Shown here: positions 7,883 to 17,446 of the stretch, piece after piece
Numbering within the stretch: the first letter of the stretch is position 1
Layout of the letters: each line of letters starts with the position of its first letter
Assembly (NCBI GenBank): GCA_024225445.1
Contig: JAAEMP010000389.1
Coordinates: 1 to 35,672 of the forward strand
Origin: Hyphomicrobiales bacterium
GTDB taxonomy: Bacteria > Pseudomonadota > Alphaproteobacteria > Rhizobiales > Rhizobiaceae
Direction: 5' to 3'
Length of the DNA: 35,672 nt
The notes under the pieces: generated by a model
What the model saw: only the letters and a program-made list of their open reading frames with translations
Told to the model about the DNA's origin: nothing
Databases searched by the model: none
Position numbers and translations under genes: made by a program

Positions 7883-9133
7883 ATGAAATATTCAGCACTA
7901 CAGATATTTATTCAGGGTCTAACCGGTAACAAAAGCTGGAAGCCCGTCTGGCGTGAGCCGGAACCAAAATCCGGTTACGACATAATTGTCGTTGGTGGTG
8001 GAGGGCACGGTCTTGCCACCGCTTATTACCTGGCAAAAGAATTTGGCATTACCAATATTGCTGTGCTGGAAAAGGGCTGGATCGGTGGTGGCAATGTGGG
8101 GCGCAACACCACCATTATTCGTTCAAACTATTTGTTGCCTGGAAACCAGCCGTTCTATGAACTGTCGATGAAATTGTGGGAAGGGCTGGAACAGGATTTC
8201 AATTATAATGCAATGGTATCCCAGCGCGGTATTTTAAACCTGTTTCACAGTGATCCTCAACACGATGCTTTTGTGCGCCGGGCAAATGCCATGCGAATGG
8301 CAGGCGCTGATGCCCAGATACTGGACACGGATGGTGTTCGTGAATTGTATCCCTATCTGGATTTTGAAAATGCCCGTTTCCCGATCAAGGGTGGTTTGCT
8401 GCAGCCGCGCGGTGGCACGGTACGCCATGATGCAGTTGCCTGGGGTTATGCGCGCGGGGCTGACAGTCGTGGTGTGGATATTATCCAGAATTGCGAGGTC
8501 ACCGGGATCAAAATCAGGAATGGTATTTGTTCAGGTGTTGAAACAACCCGTGGAACGATAAGTGCAAAAAAGGTTGCCGTTTGTGTTGCCGGTTCCTCAA
8601 GCCGGGTAATGGAAAAAGCAGGTTTAAGACTGCCAATAGAAAGTCACGTGCTGCAGGCATTTGTAACTGAAGGCCTCAAACCGGTACTTCCCGGCGTGGT
8701 TACCTTCGGAGCCGGTCATTTCTACGTTTCCCAATCTGACAAAGGAGGGCTGGTTTTTGGTGGTGATATTGATGGTTATAATACCTACGCCCAGCGAGGA
8801 AACCTTCCGGTAGTTGAAGATGTTTGCGAGGGGGGTATGGCAATTATGCCATTGATTGGACGGGCAAGATTATTGCGCATGTGGGGTGGCGTTATGGATA
8901 TGTCGATGGATGGCTCGCCTTTCATCGACAAAACCTCCATTGAAGGCCTGCATTTCAACGGTGGCTGGTGTTACGGTGGGTTCAAGGCAACACCTGCCAG
9001 CGGCATGTGCTATGCGCATTTACTGGCGACGGGTAAACCGCATCCGGTAGCTACGGAATTCAGGCTGGACCGTTTCAAACGTGGTGCAATGATCGATGAA
9101 AAGGGTGTTGGTGCACAACCCAATCTGCATTGA
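7883..9133 (+). CDS. soxB: Sarcosine oxidase, beta subunit
   Basis: 416 residues, usual length for the beta subunit of heterotetrameric sarcosine oxidase, which oxidises the N-methyl group of sarcosine to an imine at a non-covalent FAD and passes electrons to oxygen via a covalent FMN. VVGGGGHGLATAYYL near 36-50 is the FAD dinucleotide motif; GGGNVGRNTTIIRSNY near 68-83 is the family signature; His182 in GGTVRHDAVAWGYARG corresponds to the covalent-FMN histidine of the family. The start is supported by AAAGGAA just upstream of 7883. First gene of a tight operon soxB-soxD-soxA-soxG-fhs-folD, cytosolic. The substrate could be another secondary N-methyl amino acid (for example N-methylglutamate), since those dehydrogenases share the same subunits; sequence alone does not decide. 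Confidence 0.93.
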   Translation: MKYSALQIFIQGLTGNKSWKPVWREPEPKSGYDIIVVGGGGHGLATAYYLAKEFGITNIAVLEKGWIGGGNVGRNTTIIRSNYLLPGNQPFYELSMKLWEGLEQDFNYNAMVSQRGILNLFHSDPQHDAFVRRANAMRMAGADAQILDTDGVRELYPYLDFENARFPIKGGLLQPRGGTVRHDAVAWGYARGADSRGVDIIQNCEVTGIKIRNGICSGVETTRGTISAKKVAVCVAGSSSRVMEKAGLRLPIESHVLQAFVTEGLKPVLPGVVTFGAGHFYVSQSDKGGLVFGGDIDGYNTYAQRGNLPVVEDVCEGGMAIMPLIGRARLLRMWGGVMDMSMDGSPFIDKTSIEGLHFNGGWCYGGFKATPASGMCYAHLLATGKPHPVATEFRLDRFKRGAMIDEKGVGAQPNLH

Positions 9134-9160
9134 CCAATTACGAATGATGAGAACAGGCAA

Positions 9161-9448
9161 ATGATAATCAATCATCCATTACTCGGTCCTCGTGATGCAC
9201 ATGAATTCGTGGTTCTGGGAGATGCATCGTTAATCGACCGTCCTGCCTGGCAGGATGAGAACGCTGCGGAACTGTTCTATCAATATCTGTATTTGAGGGA
9301 TAACCCGGCCGGTACCCATCGTGAACTCTGGTATCATGAACAGGGCGACAGGTCCTGGCTTGTAGTTACCCGAAATACCCTTACCCACGAAATCTCGGCT
9401 GTTGAATTGGCGCGCGACGTGGCACGCCGTCAGGGGCGAAGCAAATGA
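9161..9448 (+). CDS. soxD: Sarcosine oxidase, delta subunit (atypical zinc site)
   Basis: 95 residues, normal size. GPRDAHEF near the start, LYLRDNPAGTHRELWYHE and VVTRNTLTHEI are the family signatures. In the structurally known Stenotrophomonas enzyme the delta subunit binds zinc through Cys6, Cys9, His59 and Cys63. Here the CPxCGPRD motif is NHPLLGPRD, so the first two ligands align to His5 and Leu8; His59 is kept and Cys63 is Asp63. At least half of the ligand set is gone, so zinc binding is probably lost or altered. Its stop overlaps the soxA start by 4 bases (ATGA), which indicates translational coupling. The gene lies 27 bases after soxB. Confidence 0.9.
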   Translation: MIINHPLLGPRDAHEFVVLGDASLIDRPAWQDENAAELFYQYLYLRDNPAGTHRELWYHEQGDRSWLVVTRNTLTHEISAVELARDVARRQGRSK

Positions 9449-12393
9449 CCCAGGCTTTCCGTGTCAGTAGCGGTCTTGTTGATCAATCCAGAACACTTGA
9501 TTTTACTTTTAATGGCAAAAAATATGAGGGCCATCCCGGAGATACCCTGGCCTCGGCACTTTTGGCAAATGGGCAAAAACTGATTGGGCGCTCATTCAAA
9601 TATCACCGACCGCGCGGGATTTTTTCTGCCGGGTCAGAAGAACCCAATGCTTTGGTACAATTGCGCAATGGCCAGTTTCTGGAACCCAATACCCGAGCCA
9701 CGATAACCGAATTGTTTGGCGGGTTGGAGGCAACCAGCCAAAATCACCGAGGTTCACTCAAATATGACATGATGGCAGTAACCGACCTTTTGTCGCCGTT
9801 TTTGACCGCCGGATTTTATTACAAGACTTTCATGTGGCCAAAGGCGTTCTGGGAAAAAATCTATGAGCCGGTTATCCGTTCCTCTGCCGGTCTTGGGTCT
9901 CTATCAAAATTGCCGGACCCCGATCAGTATGATAAGGGATTTTTGCATTGTGATGTTCTGATTGTCGGATCAGGCCCAAGTGGTATCAGTGCAGCACTTG
10001 CGGCCGGTCGAGCTGGCGCGCGCGTGATCATGGCCGAAGAGGATTTTGTCTTTGGCGGCAGGTTGAATGCCGAAACTTACGAGGTTGATGGCAAACCTGG
10101 CTGTCAATGGGCAAGTGAAACAGTCGCTGAACTGGCTTCCATGGATAATGTGCGACTGATGCCTCGTACGACAATTTACGGGTCGTTCGATCATGGTATT
10201 TACGGCGCACTGGAACGTGCTGGTGATCATCTGGAATCCGGGAGCGGCAAACCACGCCAGATCTTATGGCGGATTTACTCCAAACATGCAATTTTGGCAG
10301 CTGGTGCCACCGAACGGCCAATTGCTTTTGGCAATAATGATCGTCCAGGTATAATGCTGGCCGGGGCTTTGCGCGCTTATGTCAACCGCTGGGGGGTGGT
10401 GCCCGGAAGGCGAATCGCTATCTTTACCAATAACGATGATGGCTGGCGTTCGGCTTTTGATCTTGCCAACTGTGGCATTGAAATTTCTGCCATCATTGAT
10501 AGCCGGGAAATCGCTCCGCTCGCGGCACCCGGCGGTACGGCAGTTATTATGGGTGGTCGGATTGTTGATACCTCAGGACGACGCGCTATCAAGTCTGTCA
10601 CCCTTGCCAATGGGGAAAAAATACACACTGACTGCCTGGCGGTGTCAGGTGGCTGGAACCCGAATGTTCACCTGACCTGTCATCAGCGCGGACGTCCAAT
10701 ATGGAATGATGATATCAGCGCATTCATACCAGGTGAAAATATCCCATTGCAGATGAGCGTTGTTGGTGCAGCCTGCGGGGCAATGACGTTACAAACTGCT
10801 ATGCATGAAGGGATTGAAGCGGCAAATAATATTGCCGGACAACTGGGCAGGAAGCCGAAGCAATTTGCCAAACCCAGGTGCGAGGATGAAAGTTTCAATA
10901 TTGCGCCGTTCTGGCATGTAGCGGAAAGCAGGACGAGAGCCTGGCTTGATCTGCAAAACGATGTCACCTCAAAAGATATTAAGCTGGCCTGGCAAGAAGG
11001 ATTTCGTTCGGTCGAGCACCTTAAACGCTACACTACACTCGGGATGGGCACGGACCAGGGTAAAATCGCCAATGTTCCGGCCCTTGCCGTGATGGCTGAG
11101 TGTACCGGCAAATCCATTTCAGAAACCGGCACGACAATATTTCGCCCGCCATATACACCTGTACCTATCGGTGCGTTTGCCGGACGTTCACGTGGCAAGG
11201 AATTCAGGCCGACGAGATACTCGCCAAGCCATCAATGGGCAAGCGAACAGGGGGCAGTATTTGTCGAGGCCGGTCAGTGGAAGCGCGCGCAATGGTTCCC
11301 GCAGGAGGGAGAAACCCATTGGCGCCAGTCAGTTAACCGGGAAGTTGTTCAAACCCGTTCATCGGTTGGCGTTTGCGATGTCACAACGCTTGGAAAAATT
11401 GATATTCAGGGCAGGGACGCTGCGGCTTTCCTGAACAAGGTCTATGTTAATGGTTTTGCCAAACTTGCAATAGGAAAAACACGTTATGGTCTGATGTTGC
11501 GCGAAGATGGCATTGCCATGGATGACGGTACTACCGCGCGATTGGCGGAACATCATTATGTGATGACCACAACGACCGCCAATGCGGTCAGTGTGTTTCG
11601 ACATATGGAATTTTGCCGGCAATGCCTGTGGCCTGATATGGATGTCCACATGATTTCTGTAACTGAGCAATGGGCGCAATATGCAGTGGCAGGCCCCAAT
11701 GCGCGAAAACTGTTGCAGAAGGTGGTTGATGCTGATTTTGATATCTCTAATGATCCCTTTCCATTTATGGCTTGCGGGGAAATCACCGTGTGCAACGGGA
11801 AACCGGCTCGCCTGTTCCGCATCTCGTTTTCCGGGGAACTGGCCTACGAAATTGCCGTTCCCACGCGCTATGGCGATGCGCTTGTCCGCATTTTAATGCA
11901 GGAAGGTGAGGAATTTGATGTTGTTGCCTATGGGACAGAAGCACTCGGGGTAATGCGTATCGAAAAAGGTCACGCAGCGGGCAATGAACTCAACGGCCAG
12001 ACCTCCGCCCGTGATCTGGGAATGGGTCGGATGGTTTCAAAAAAGAAAGACTGCATCGGCAATATTTTGTCGGAACGCGAAGCGATGAATCGGGACGATG
12101 GGCTGACAATGGTCGGTTTTTTCCCGGTTGAACGGTCTGAATCGTTAACGGCAGGTGCCCATTTTATCGAAATCGGCATGCAACCGGCAACTGAAAATGA
12201 CCAGGGATGGATGTCTTCTGTAGCCTATTCGCCAACGCTGGGCCACTCCATTGGAATAGGTTTCATCAAACGTGGCCATGCCCGGATGGGAGAACGCGTT
12301 CGCGCTGTCGATCTGGTGCATTCAAACGATATTGAGGTGGAAATCGTTTCGCCTCATTTTGTTGATCCTCAAGGGGAGCGTCTTCGTGTCTGA
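9445..12393 (+). CDS. soxA: Sarcosine oxidase, alpha subunit
   Basis: 982 residues. Domain order: an N-terminal [2Fe-2S]-ferredoxin-like fold (about 15-100, Fer2_4 type, HPGDTLASALLANG and RPRGIFSAGSEEPNALV), an NAD-binding pyridine nucleotide-disulphide oxidoreductase-like domain (VLIVGSGPSGISAALAAGRAG near 170, ILAAGATERPIAFGNNDRPGIM near 287), and a C-terminal GcvT-like aminomethyltransferase domain (about 600-975, GVCDVTTLGKIDIQGRDAAAFLN, FRISFSGELAYEIAVP, LGVMRIEKGHAAGNELNGQTSARDLGMG). The GcvT domain captures the imine carbon on tetrahydrofolate, giving 5,10-methylene-THF, which the fhs and folD products downstream can use. The reading frame is intact and full length. It overlaps soxD by 4 bases and soxG by 8. 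Confidence 0.93.
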   Translation: MTQAFRVSSGLVDQSRTLDFTFNGKKYEGHPGDTLASALLANGQKLIGRSFKYHRPRGIFSAGSEEPNALVQLRNGQFLEPNTRATITELFGGLEATSQNHRGSLKYDMMAVTDLLSPFLTAGFYYKTFMWPKAFWEKIYEPVIRSSAGLGSLSKLPDPDQYDKGFLHCDVLIVGSGPSGISAALAAGRAGARVIMAEEDFVFGGRLNAETYEVDGKPGCQWASETVAELASMDNVRLMPRTTIYGSFDHGIYGALERAGDHLESGSGKPRQILWRIYSKHAILAAGATERPIAFGNNDRPGIMLAGALRAYVNRWGVVPGRRIAIFTNNDDGWRSAFDLANCGIEISAIIDSREIAPLAAPGGTAVIMGGRIVDTSGRRAIKSVTLANGEKIHTDCLAVSGGWNPNVHLTCHQRGRPIWNDDISAFIPGENIPLQMSVVGAACGAMTLQTAMHEGIEAANNIAGQLGRKPKQFAKPRCEDESFNIAPFWHVAESRTRAWLDLQNDVTSKDIKLAWQEGFRSVEHLKRYTTLGMGTDQGKIANVPALAVMAECTGKSISETGTTIFRPPYTPVPIGAFAGRSRGKEFRPTRYSPSHQWASEQGAVFVEAGQWKRAQWFPQEGETHWRQSVNREVVQTRSSVGVCDVTTLGKIDIQGRDAAAFLNKVYVNGFAKLAIGKTRYGLMLREDGIAMDDGTTARLAEHHYVMTTTTANAVSVFRHMEFCRQCLWPDMDVHMISVTEQWAQYAVAGPNARKLLQKVVDADFDISNDPFPFMACGEITVCNGKPARLFRISFSGELAYEIAVPTRYGDALVRILMQEGEEFDVVAYGTEALGVMRIEKGHAAGNELNGQTSARDLGMGRMVSKKKDCIGNILSEREAMNRDDGLTMVGFFPVERSESLTAGAHFIEIGMQPATENDQGWMSSVAYSPTLGHSIGIGFIKRGHARMGERVRAVDLVHSNDIEVEIVSPHFVDPQGERLRV

Positions 12394-12970
12394 ATTATCG
12401 TTAAAAGCTGTCTCGCCATTGAATGGATATCACAGGGATTTTATTGGTATCTCACTGACTGAAATTACCAACAAGGCGCTGGTTTCAATTGCAACCCCTG
12501 TCGGCGGTGAGGTAAAACTGGCAAGCGCTATCAAGAAATCCTTTAACATCAAGATGCCGGAAGTCGGATTCTCAGCGAATTCCGAAAACGAAGATGCCGT
12601 CTTTTTGGGTATGCAACCGGATCTAATGTTCGTGTATTTTGATCATTCCGCTGATAGTGCTGATACATTTATCAGCCAGCAGCTCAAAAATTGTGGATAT
12701 TACAGCGATCAGACAGATAGCTGGGTGATGGTCTCCCTAACCGGTCCCATGGTTCGATGTGCGCTGGAACGCATCTGTTCATTAGATCTGCATCCGGAGG
12801 CATTCCCCTCCGGAAAAGTTTCGCGAACAGTGATGGAACATCTGGGGGTAATCATATACCGTGCGACCCCCGATAAATTCATACTTTTCTCGGCAAGATC
12901 ATCAGCCCGCTCATTTCTCCACGCGCTGGAGATATCGATTATCAACGCAACTGAACAAGTTGAAAAATAA
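12386..12970 (+). CDS. soxG: Sarcosine oxidase, gamma subunit
   Basis: 194 residues from a GTG start at 12386, inside the soxA stop region (8-base overlap). AAGGGGAG at 12371-12378 is 7 bases before this GTG, whereas the longer open frame from 12272 would overlap soxA by more than 100 bases with no ribosome site. The protein shows the weakly conserved SoxG/YgfZ-like fold: [44 protein letters not shown] and [15 protein letters not shown] are family hallmarks. It completes the heterotetramer with SoxB, SoxD and SoxA. No active-site residues are expected in this subunit. Confidence 0.88.
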   Translation: MSELSLKAVSPLNGYHRDFIGISLTEITNKALVSIATPVGGEVKLASAIKKSFNIKMPEVGFSANSENEDAVFLGMQPDLMFVYFDHSADSADTFISQQLKNCGYYSDQTDSWVMVSLTGPMVRCALERICSLDLHPEAFPSGKVSRTVMEHLGVIIYRATPDKFILFSARSSARSFLHALEISIINATEQVEK

Positions 12971-13023
12971 ATCCAATCTTTGTGATTAGCAATTATTTGC
13001 AACCCATGTCGGGGAGGTGTAAA

Positions 13024-14700
13024 TTGACCTGCAAAACAGATATAGAAATTGCCCGGGAGGCAAACAAGAAACCGATCCAGGAGATAGCGAGAAAACTTGG
13101 AATTTCTGATGAAAACCTGATCCCCTATGGCCATGACAAGGCAAAAATATCCGCAGATTTTATCAGTTCGGTTTCAGATAATGAAAAAGGAAAACTGGTT
13201 CTGGTGACTGCGATTAATCCAACTCCTGCGGGGGAGGGAAAAACCACCACTACAGTAGGGTTGGGCGATGGTTTGAATGCAATCGGCAAAAAGACTTCAA
13301 TTTGTATCCGGGAGGCTTCCCTTGGACCATGCTTTGGCATGAAGGGAGGTGCTGCGGGAGGAGGCTATGCGCAGGTGGTTCCAATGGATGATATGAATCT
13401 GCATTTTACCGGTGATTTTCATGCGATCACTTCTGCACACAATCTCTTGTCGGCGATGATAGATAATCACATTTACTGGGGAAATGGATGCGACATCGAC
13501 AGCCGTCGAGTAACCTGGAAACGGGTGATGGACATGAACGACCGGGCATTGCGTGAGGTGGTCTGTTCATTGGGAGGTGTAACCAACGGATTTCCGCGGG
13601 AAGCCGGATTCGATATTACCGTTGCTTCAGAAGTGATGGCGATCTTGTGCCTGGCGCTCGATCTTGAAGATTTGCAGCGTAGACTAGGTGAAATTATTAT
13701 CGGTTACCGGCGCGACCGTGAGCCGGTACGTTGTAAAGACATCAACGCTGATGGGGCGATGACGGTATTGCTTAAAGATGCAATGCAGCCAAATCTGGTT
13801 CAAACCCTGGAGAATAATCCGGCATTTGTCCACGGTGGCCCGTTTGCAAATATTGCCCATGGGTGTAATTCCGTGGTGGCGACAACGACTGCCATGAAAA
13901 TTTCAGATTTTGTCGTCACCGAAGCAGGTTTCGGTGCAGATCTTGGTGCCGAGAAATTCATGAACATCAAATGCCGCAAAGCCGGGATATCGCCTGACGT
14001 AGTGGTAATCGTAGCAACGGTTCGCGCCATGAAAATGAATGGCGGTGTCAAGAAAGCTGATCTGGATGAGGAGAATGTGGAAGCTGTGAGCGCCGGTTGC
14101 AACAATCTTGGACGCCATATCGAAAATTTGAAATCGTTCGGTGTGCCTGTGATCGCTGCTATCAATCACTTTGTTTCCGATACAGATCGGGAGGTTGCGG
14201 TGATCAGGGATTATGTCGAGAGTGTGGGTTCTGAGGCTATTTTGTGTAAACACTGGGCGTTGGGATCAAAAGGTACGATGGAACTTGCAGCACGAGTTGC
14301 GGAAATTGCAGAAAGCGGCACCTCGCAATTTTCGACCTTGTATCCCGACGACATGCCTTTATTCCAAAAAATCGAGACGATTGCGAAGCGTATTTACCGG
14401 GCAGACGAAGTGCTGGCTGACAAAAAAATACGTGAACAATTGCGCCAATGGGAAGAGGCTGGGTATGGTCATTTACCTGTGTGCATGGCAAAAACGCAAT
14501 ACAGTTTCTCCACTGACCCAAATCTTCGTGGTGCCCCTGTTGGCCATAGTGTACCCATTCGAGAAGTGCGTCTATCGGCTGGTGCCGGGTTCATTGTGGT
14601 TGTGTGTGGTGCAATAATGACTATGCCGGGCTTGCCCAGGGTGCCATCAGCTGAATACATACACCTTAATGATGATGGACAAATTGATGGATTATTCTAA
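13024..14700 (+). CDS. fhs: Formate-tetrahydrofolate ligase
   Basis: 558 residues if started at TTG 13024, matching the family length of about 557. The sequence GGGGAGG at 13011-13017 sits 6 bases before this TTG, and the family's N-terminus ([13 protein letters not shown]) begins just after. An upstream GTG at 12982 and an ATG at 13006 are in frame but lack this spacing. The ATP-binding P-loop is [51 protein letters not shown] is the signature block. The enzyme interconverts 10-formyl-THF + ADP + phosphate with formate + ATP + THF. Placed after sarcosine oxidase and before folD, it probably runs in the formate-releasing, ATP-forming direction. It ends at the base before the folD start. Confidence 0.95.
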   Translation: MTCKTDIEIAREANKKPIQEIARKLGISDENLIPYGHDKAKISADFISSVSDNEKGKLVLVTAINPTPAGEGKTTTTVGLGDGLNAIGKKTSICIREASLGPCFGMKGGAAGGGYAQVVPMDDMNLHFTGDFHAITSAHNLLSAMIDNHIYWGNGCDIDSRRVTWKRVMDMNDRALREVVCSLGGVTNGFPREAGFDITVASEVMAILCLALDLEDLQRRLGEIIIGYRRDREPVRCKDINADGAMTVLLKDAMQPNLVQTLENNPAFVHGGPFANIAHGCNSVVATTTAMKISDFVVTEAGFGADLGAEKFMNIKCRKAGISPDVVVIVATVRAMKMNGGVKKADLDEENVEAVSAGCNNLGRHIENLKSFGVPVIAAINHFVSDTDREVAVIRDYVESVGSEAILCKHWALGSKGTMELAARVAEIAESGTSQFSTLYPDDMPLFQKIETIAKRIYRADEVLADKKIREQLRQWEEAGYGHLPVCMAKTQYSFSTDPNLRGAPVGHSVPIREVRLSAGAGFIVVVCGAIMTMPGLPRVPSAEYIHLNDDGQIDGLF

Positions 14701-15609
14701 ATGGGTTTGAGGGAAAAGGCGGTGGTACCCGGTAACAATCGGACAATGGACGGCAGAATTGTTCAGGCAAAGATAATTGGCAAGGTACGTGAATATGTCG
14801 ATAGTGTTCGCGACACATCGCCAATGGGTAAACTTGTGTCTGTCAGCATTGGGGATGTACCGGAAGTGGCGGTTTATATTCGCAATCAGGCGCGTGCTGC
14901 TGCGAAAGCGGATATTCCTTTCGTTCAGGAATTCTGGCCTGCTGACATCAGTGATGATGAGTGTAAAAGGCGAATTGTTGCCTATAATGATGCCGCCGAT
15001 GTGGTCGGGGTTATTCTCCAGCGCCCAGTTCCTGATCATATCAATGTCCGTTCGCTGCAATCAGCAATTCATCCTCTAAAGGATGTGGAGGGAATGAATC
15101 CGGCTTCAATCGGGAATATCGTTTATAATGATATTGCCCTTGCACCCTGCACCGCTGCTGCGGCCGTCGAATTGATCAGGGAAACCGGCCTTGATCTGAA
15201 AGGGCTGGAAGTTGTAATGATCGGTCACTCGGAAATTGTTGGAAAACCTGCGGCATTTCTGTTGATGTCCGAGGGAGCAACGGTAACTGTGTGCCACCAC
15301 ATGACCCGATCAGTTGCCATGCATTCCAGACGCGCTGATGTGGTGATTGTTGCTGTCGGTATTCCGCAGTTCGTCGGTGCAGAAATGATAAAACCCGGGG
15401 CAGCGGTAATAGATATTGGCATCAACCAGAAAATTATGTCCGATGGAAGTATGCGAATTGTTGGTGATGTCGATACTGAAAGTGTGATGGAAGTCGCAAG
15501 CTGGGTGACACCGGTTCCTGGTGGCGTCGGTCCGGTTACTGTAGGGATTCTTCTGCGCAACGCAATCGTTGCTCACCAGCGCCAACTTGCAGCTGGCTGG
15601 ATAAAATGA
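14701..15609 (+). CDS. folD: FolD-type methylene-THF dehydrogenase with substituted catalytic lysine
   Basis: 302 residues. The NADP-binding domain is typical (VVMIGHSEIVGKPAAFLLMSEGATVTVCH; C-terminal TPVPGGVGPVTVGILLRNAI). In the N-terminal catalytic domain Gln107 (VILQRPVP) and Asp128 (KDVEG) are kept, but the YxxxK motif reads Y59-I-R-N-Q63, so the catalytic Lys (Lys56 in human, Lys54 in E. coli) is Gln, and the ASxxY lead-in reads EVAVY. The lysine is essential for cyclohydrolase activity in the human enzyme, whereas the dehydrogenase tolerates Gln there (from memory of mutant studies). I infer a dehydrogenase lacking or low in cyclohydrolase activity. ATG 14701 follows the fhs stop directly; GTG 14722 with GAGGG 8 bases upstream is an alternative start. 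Confidence 0.9.
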   Translation: MGLREKAVVPGNNRTMDGRIVQAKIIGKVREYVDSVRDTSPMGKLVSVSIGDVPEVAVYIRNQARAAAKADIPFVQEFWPADISDDECKRRIVAYNDAADVVGVILQRPVPDHINVRSLQSAIHPLKDVEGMNPASIGNIVYNDIALAPCTAAAAVELIRETGLDLKGLEVVMIGHSEIVGKPAAFLLMSEGATVTVCHHMTRSVAMHSRRADVVIVAVGIPQFVGAEMIKPGAAVIDIGINQKIMSDGSMRIVGDVDTESVMEVASWVTPVPGGVGPVTVGILLRNAIVAHQRQLAAGWIK

Positions 15610-15654
15610 TGAACTGATTGTTTTTAGTTGAAAAATCCCGCCAAAAACTTTTGG

Positions 15655-16596
15655 TTATTTAGCGCGTAAACCGCCGGAAAAATCCACGAAAGCGGCGAGG
15701 ATTATCAATAAACCTCCTCCCATTGAGGCGATTGTCAAATCAGTTCCGACAATAAAATAGGCGCTGATTGTCGCCACGAGAATTTCAATCATGGTCAGTA
15801 TTGCGGCTGTTGGTGCAGGAACGAGTCTCGCTCCCCAAACCTGACCAAGCATGGATGGCCACAAAATCATTGCTCCAAACAAAGCCGCCATTGGAAGTAT
15901 TGCGATGATGTCAGACAGCGTGGGCGATAACATTTTCTCTGACGGCACAAACGAAGATATGAAAATCGCGGTGGTCAAGGCAAAAATCAAGCCAATCAAC
16001 AATGGCGCGGCAGTATTGGTAAAGGGATCAATTTTGGAATTATCTCGAATTAGTGCCAGGCTCAATCCCCATAGCATGCCGGAACCAATACCACACCAGT
16101 CCCCAACATTACGCGGCATTGGTAATTCACCATTGCCACCCAATAGTTGCCAAATACCAATCATGGCTATAGCAATCACCAGCAAACGCCGTCGGCCAAT
16201 GGGTTCGCCATGTAATAGCTTTGCTGCCAGAGTAGCCCAGATCGGCAAAAGATAAAAAAGGAATACAACCCGGATGACATCAGAATAAAGCACTCCGACA
16301 AAATAGAGAACTGTCGCCGCACCAATACTGATGCCTATTTTCAACACCTGCGCAATATCCTGAGATCGAAAATCGCGACTGAAGATAATGGCCCCAACAG
16401 CGGGTAGCAAAGAAAATAACAGGACCAGCGAAATCGCCCACAAGCCATGAATTCCATTTTTGTCCAGATACCGCAATGGAATCCAGAACATTCCCCACAT
16501 TCCGGCACCCATGACGATGGCCATTGCACCATGTCTGTTTGTCGGCTTAAAGGACATCTTGTCTAACCAATTCAAACTCTCGATAACCTTGACCAT
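15655..16596 (-). CDS. EamA/DMT-family transporter
   Basis: About 313 residues from ATG 16596 (an upstream TTG at 16680 and a downstream ATG at 16557 are also in frame; none has a strong ribosome site). Around ten hydrophobic segments are visible in two five-helix halves, e.g. MAIVMGAGMWGMFWIPLRYL, ISLVLLFSLLPAVGAIIF, ATVLYFVGVLYS, LLVIAIAMIGIWQLLGG, LLIGLIFALTTAIFISSFV and GGGLLIILAAFVDF. The PAPTAAILTMIEILVA segment near the end is typical of the EamA repeat. DMT proteins export or import small metabolites in the inner membrane; the substrate here is unknown. It lies convergent to folD and directly downstream of the GntR gene on the same strand (95 bases apart), so it may belong to that regulator's unit. 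Confidence 0.85.
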   Translation of the reverse strand: MVKVIESLNWLDKMSFKPTNRHGAMAIVMGAGMWGMFWIPLRYLDKNGIHGLWAISLVLLFSLLPAVGAIIFSRDFRSQDIAQVLKIGISIGAATVLYFVGVLYSDVIRVVFLFYLLPIWATLAAKLLHGEPIGRRRLLVIAIAMIGIWQLLGGNGELPMPRNVGDWCGIGSGMLWGLSLALIRDNSKIDPFTNTAAPLLIGLIFALTTAIFISSFVPSEKMLSPTLSDIIAILPMAALFGAMILWPSMLGQVWGARLVPAPTAAILTMIEILVATISAYFIVGTDLTIASMGGGLLIILAAFVDFSGGLRAK

Positions 16597-16691
16597 AAAC
16601 GTTCGATTATGAAGAGTTGCAAGGCAATTGGTGGTTATTTTGCCGGATCTAAGTCCAGCAAACAAAACTTGCTGAGGCAACCGGAGAGGGT

Positions 16692-17411
16692 TTACACATC
16701 AACGATCGTGCCAATCAAATGGATTCGTGCCAATTCCATGTGTTCATTCAGCGCGTCCATAGTGCCAGCCACATCGCGTTGGCAAAGAGCACTATAAATC
16801 GCACGATGGCATTTATTGTAATCTGCGATATTTGCCGGAGTGAGTACCAAATCCTTGGAAGCGCCCCATTGGGAGTGATTGCGGACTTCGTTGATTTGAC
16901 TGTAAAGATGCAAGATCAGAGGATTTCGTGAACATTTGGCAAGAAGTAAATGAAATTCCAAATCCCAACGGGTGAATTCTTCTTTGTCACTATTGGTGTT
17001 TTCCAGTTTTTCCAACACTGCACCTATTGTTGCCAGGTCTTGTGCAGTTGCATGAACCACTGCCAGTCGGGTCATTTGCCGTTCGAATCCAATCCGGGCT
17101 TCCATGAGCTGCAACGGGCTGATCTTGTCAATAACATTTTCAGCTTTGTCTTCATCATTGAGCATGTAGTTGACAAATGTACCGCTACCGATTTTGCGAA
17201 CAACGAGACCAATTTCTTCAAGATTGGTCAGGGCTTTGCGAATTGTGCTGCGGGAGGCTTCATAGCGCTCGGACAACTGACGTTCAGCGGGTAATTGATC
17301 GCCGTCAGAATAGGTGCCAATTTCGATTTCTTTTCGGATTCGCGCTGTTATTGCACGTGTACCTTTGGTGGTTTTAACAGCGCTCCGTTGACTTGCCAAA
17401 TTTGTTGTCAT
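16692..17411 (-). CDS. GntR-family transcriptional regulator, FadR/FCD subfamily
   Basis: 239 residues. The N-terminal winged helix at about 18-85 is typical (ITARIRKEIEIGTYSDGDQLPAERQLSERYEASRSTIRKALTNLEEIGLVVRKIGSGTFV). The C-terminal FCD domain at about 100-230 keeps the metal/ligand pocket pattern (RWDLEFHLLLAKCSRN, and a late CHRAIYSALCQRD plus EHMELA). FCD regulators bind carboxylate ligands. It is transcribed away from the ligase/glx operon with about 320 bases between them; TTGGTATA occurs at 17433-17440, 22 bases before its own start, so autoregulation is possible. The ATG at 17411 is followed by a Ser/Thr-rich arm before the helix-turn-helix. Confidence 0.9.
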   Translation of the reverse strand: MTTNLASQRSAVKTTKGTRAITARIRKEIEIGTYSDGDQLPAERQLSERYEASRSTIRKALTNLEEIGLVVRKIGSGTFVNYMLNDEDKAENVIDKISPLQLMEARIGFERQMTRLAVVHATAQDLATIGAVLEKLENTNSDKEEFTRWDLEFHLLLAKCSRNPLILHLYSQINEVRNHSQWGASKDLVLTPANIADYNKCHRAIYSALCQRDVAGTMDALNEHMELARIHLIGTIVDV

Positions 17412-17432
17412 TTTCTCCGATTTCTTTTTGTT

Positions 17433-17446
17433 TTGGTATATTTACC
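17433..17446. promoter_or_regulatory. TTGGTATA element before the GntR gene
   Basis: TTGGTATA at 17433-17440, with GGTA at 17435-17438 mirrored by TACC at 17443-17446 after 4 bases. It lies 22-35 bases upstream of the minus-strand GntR start at 17411. It shares its core with the phased arrays elsewhere in the window, but no 11-bp repetition is present here. GT-N-AC dyads of this size suit FadR-subfamily operators. Confidence 0.35.

Noticed and set aside
12272-12385. Longer soxG start at 12272
   Set aside because: Would overlap soxA by over 100 bases; the GTG at 12386 has AAGGGGAG at proper distance and begins the family-like sequence.
15641-15654. CCAAAA/TTTTGG dyad between folD and the DMT gene as a bidirectional terminator
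   Set aside because: Only 5-6 weak A-T-rich pairs with almost no loop and short T runs; not convincing.
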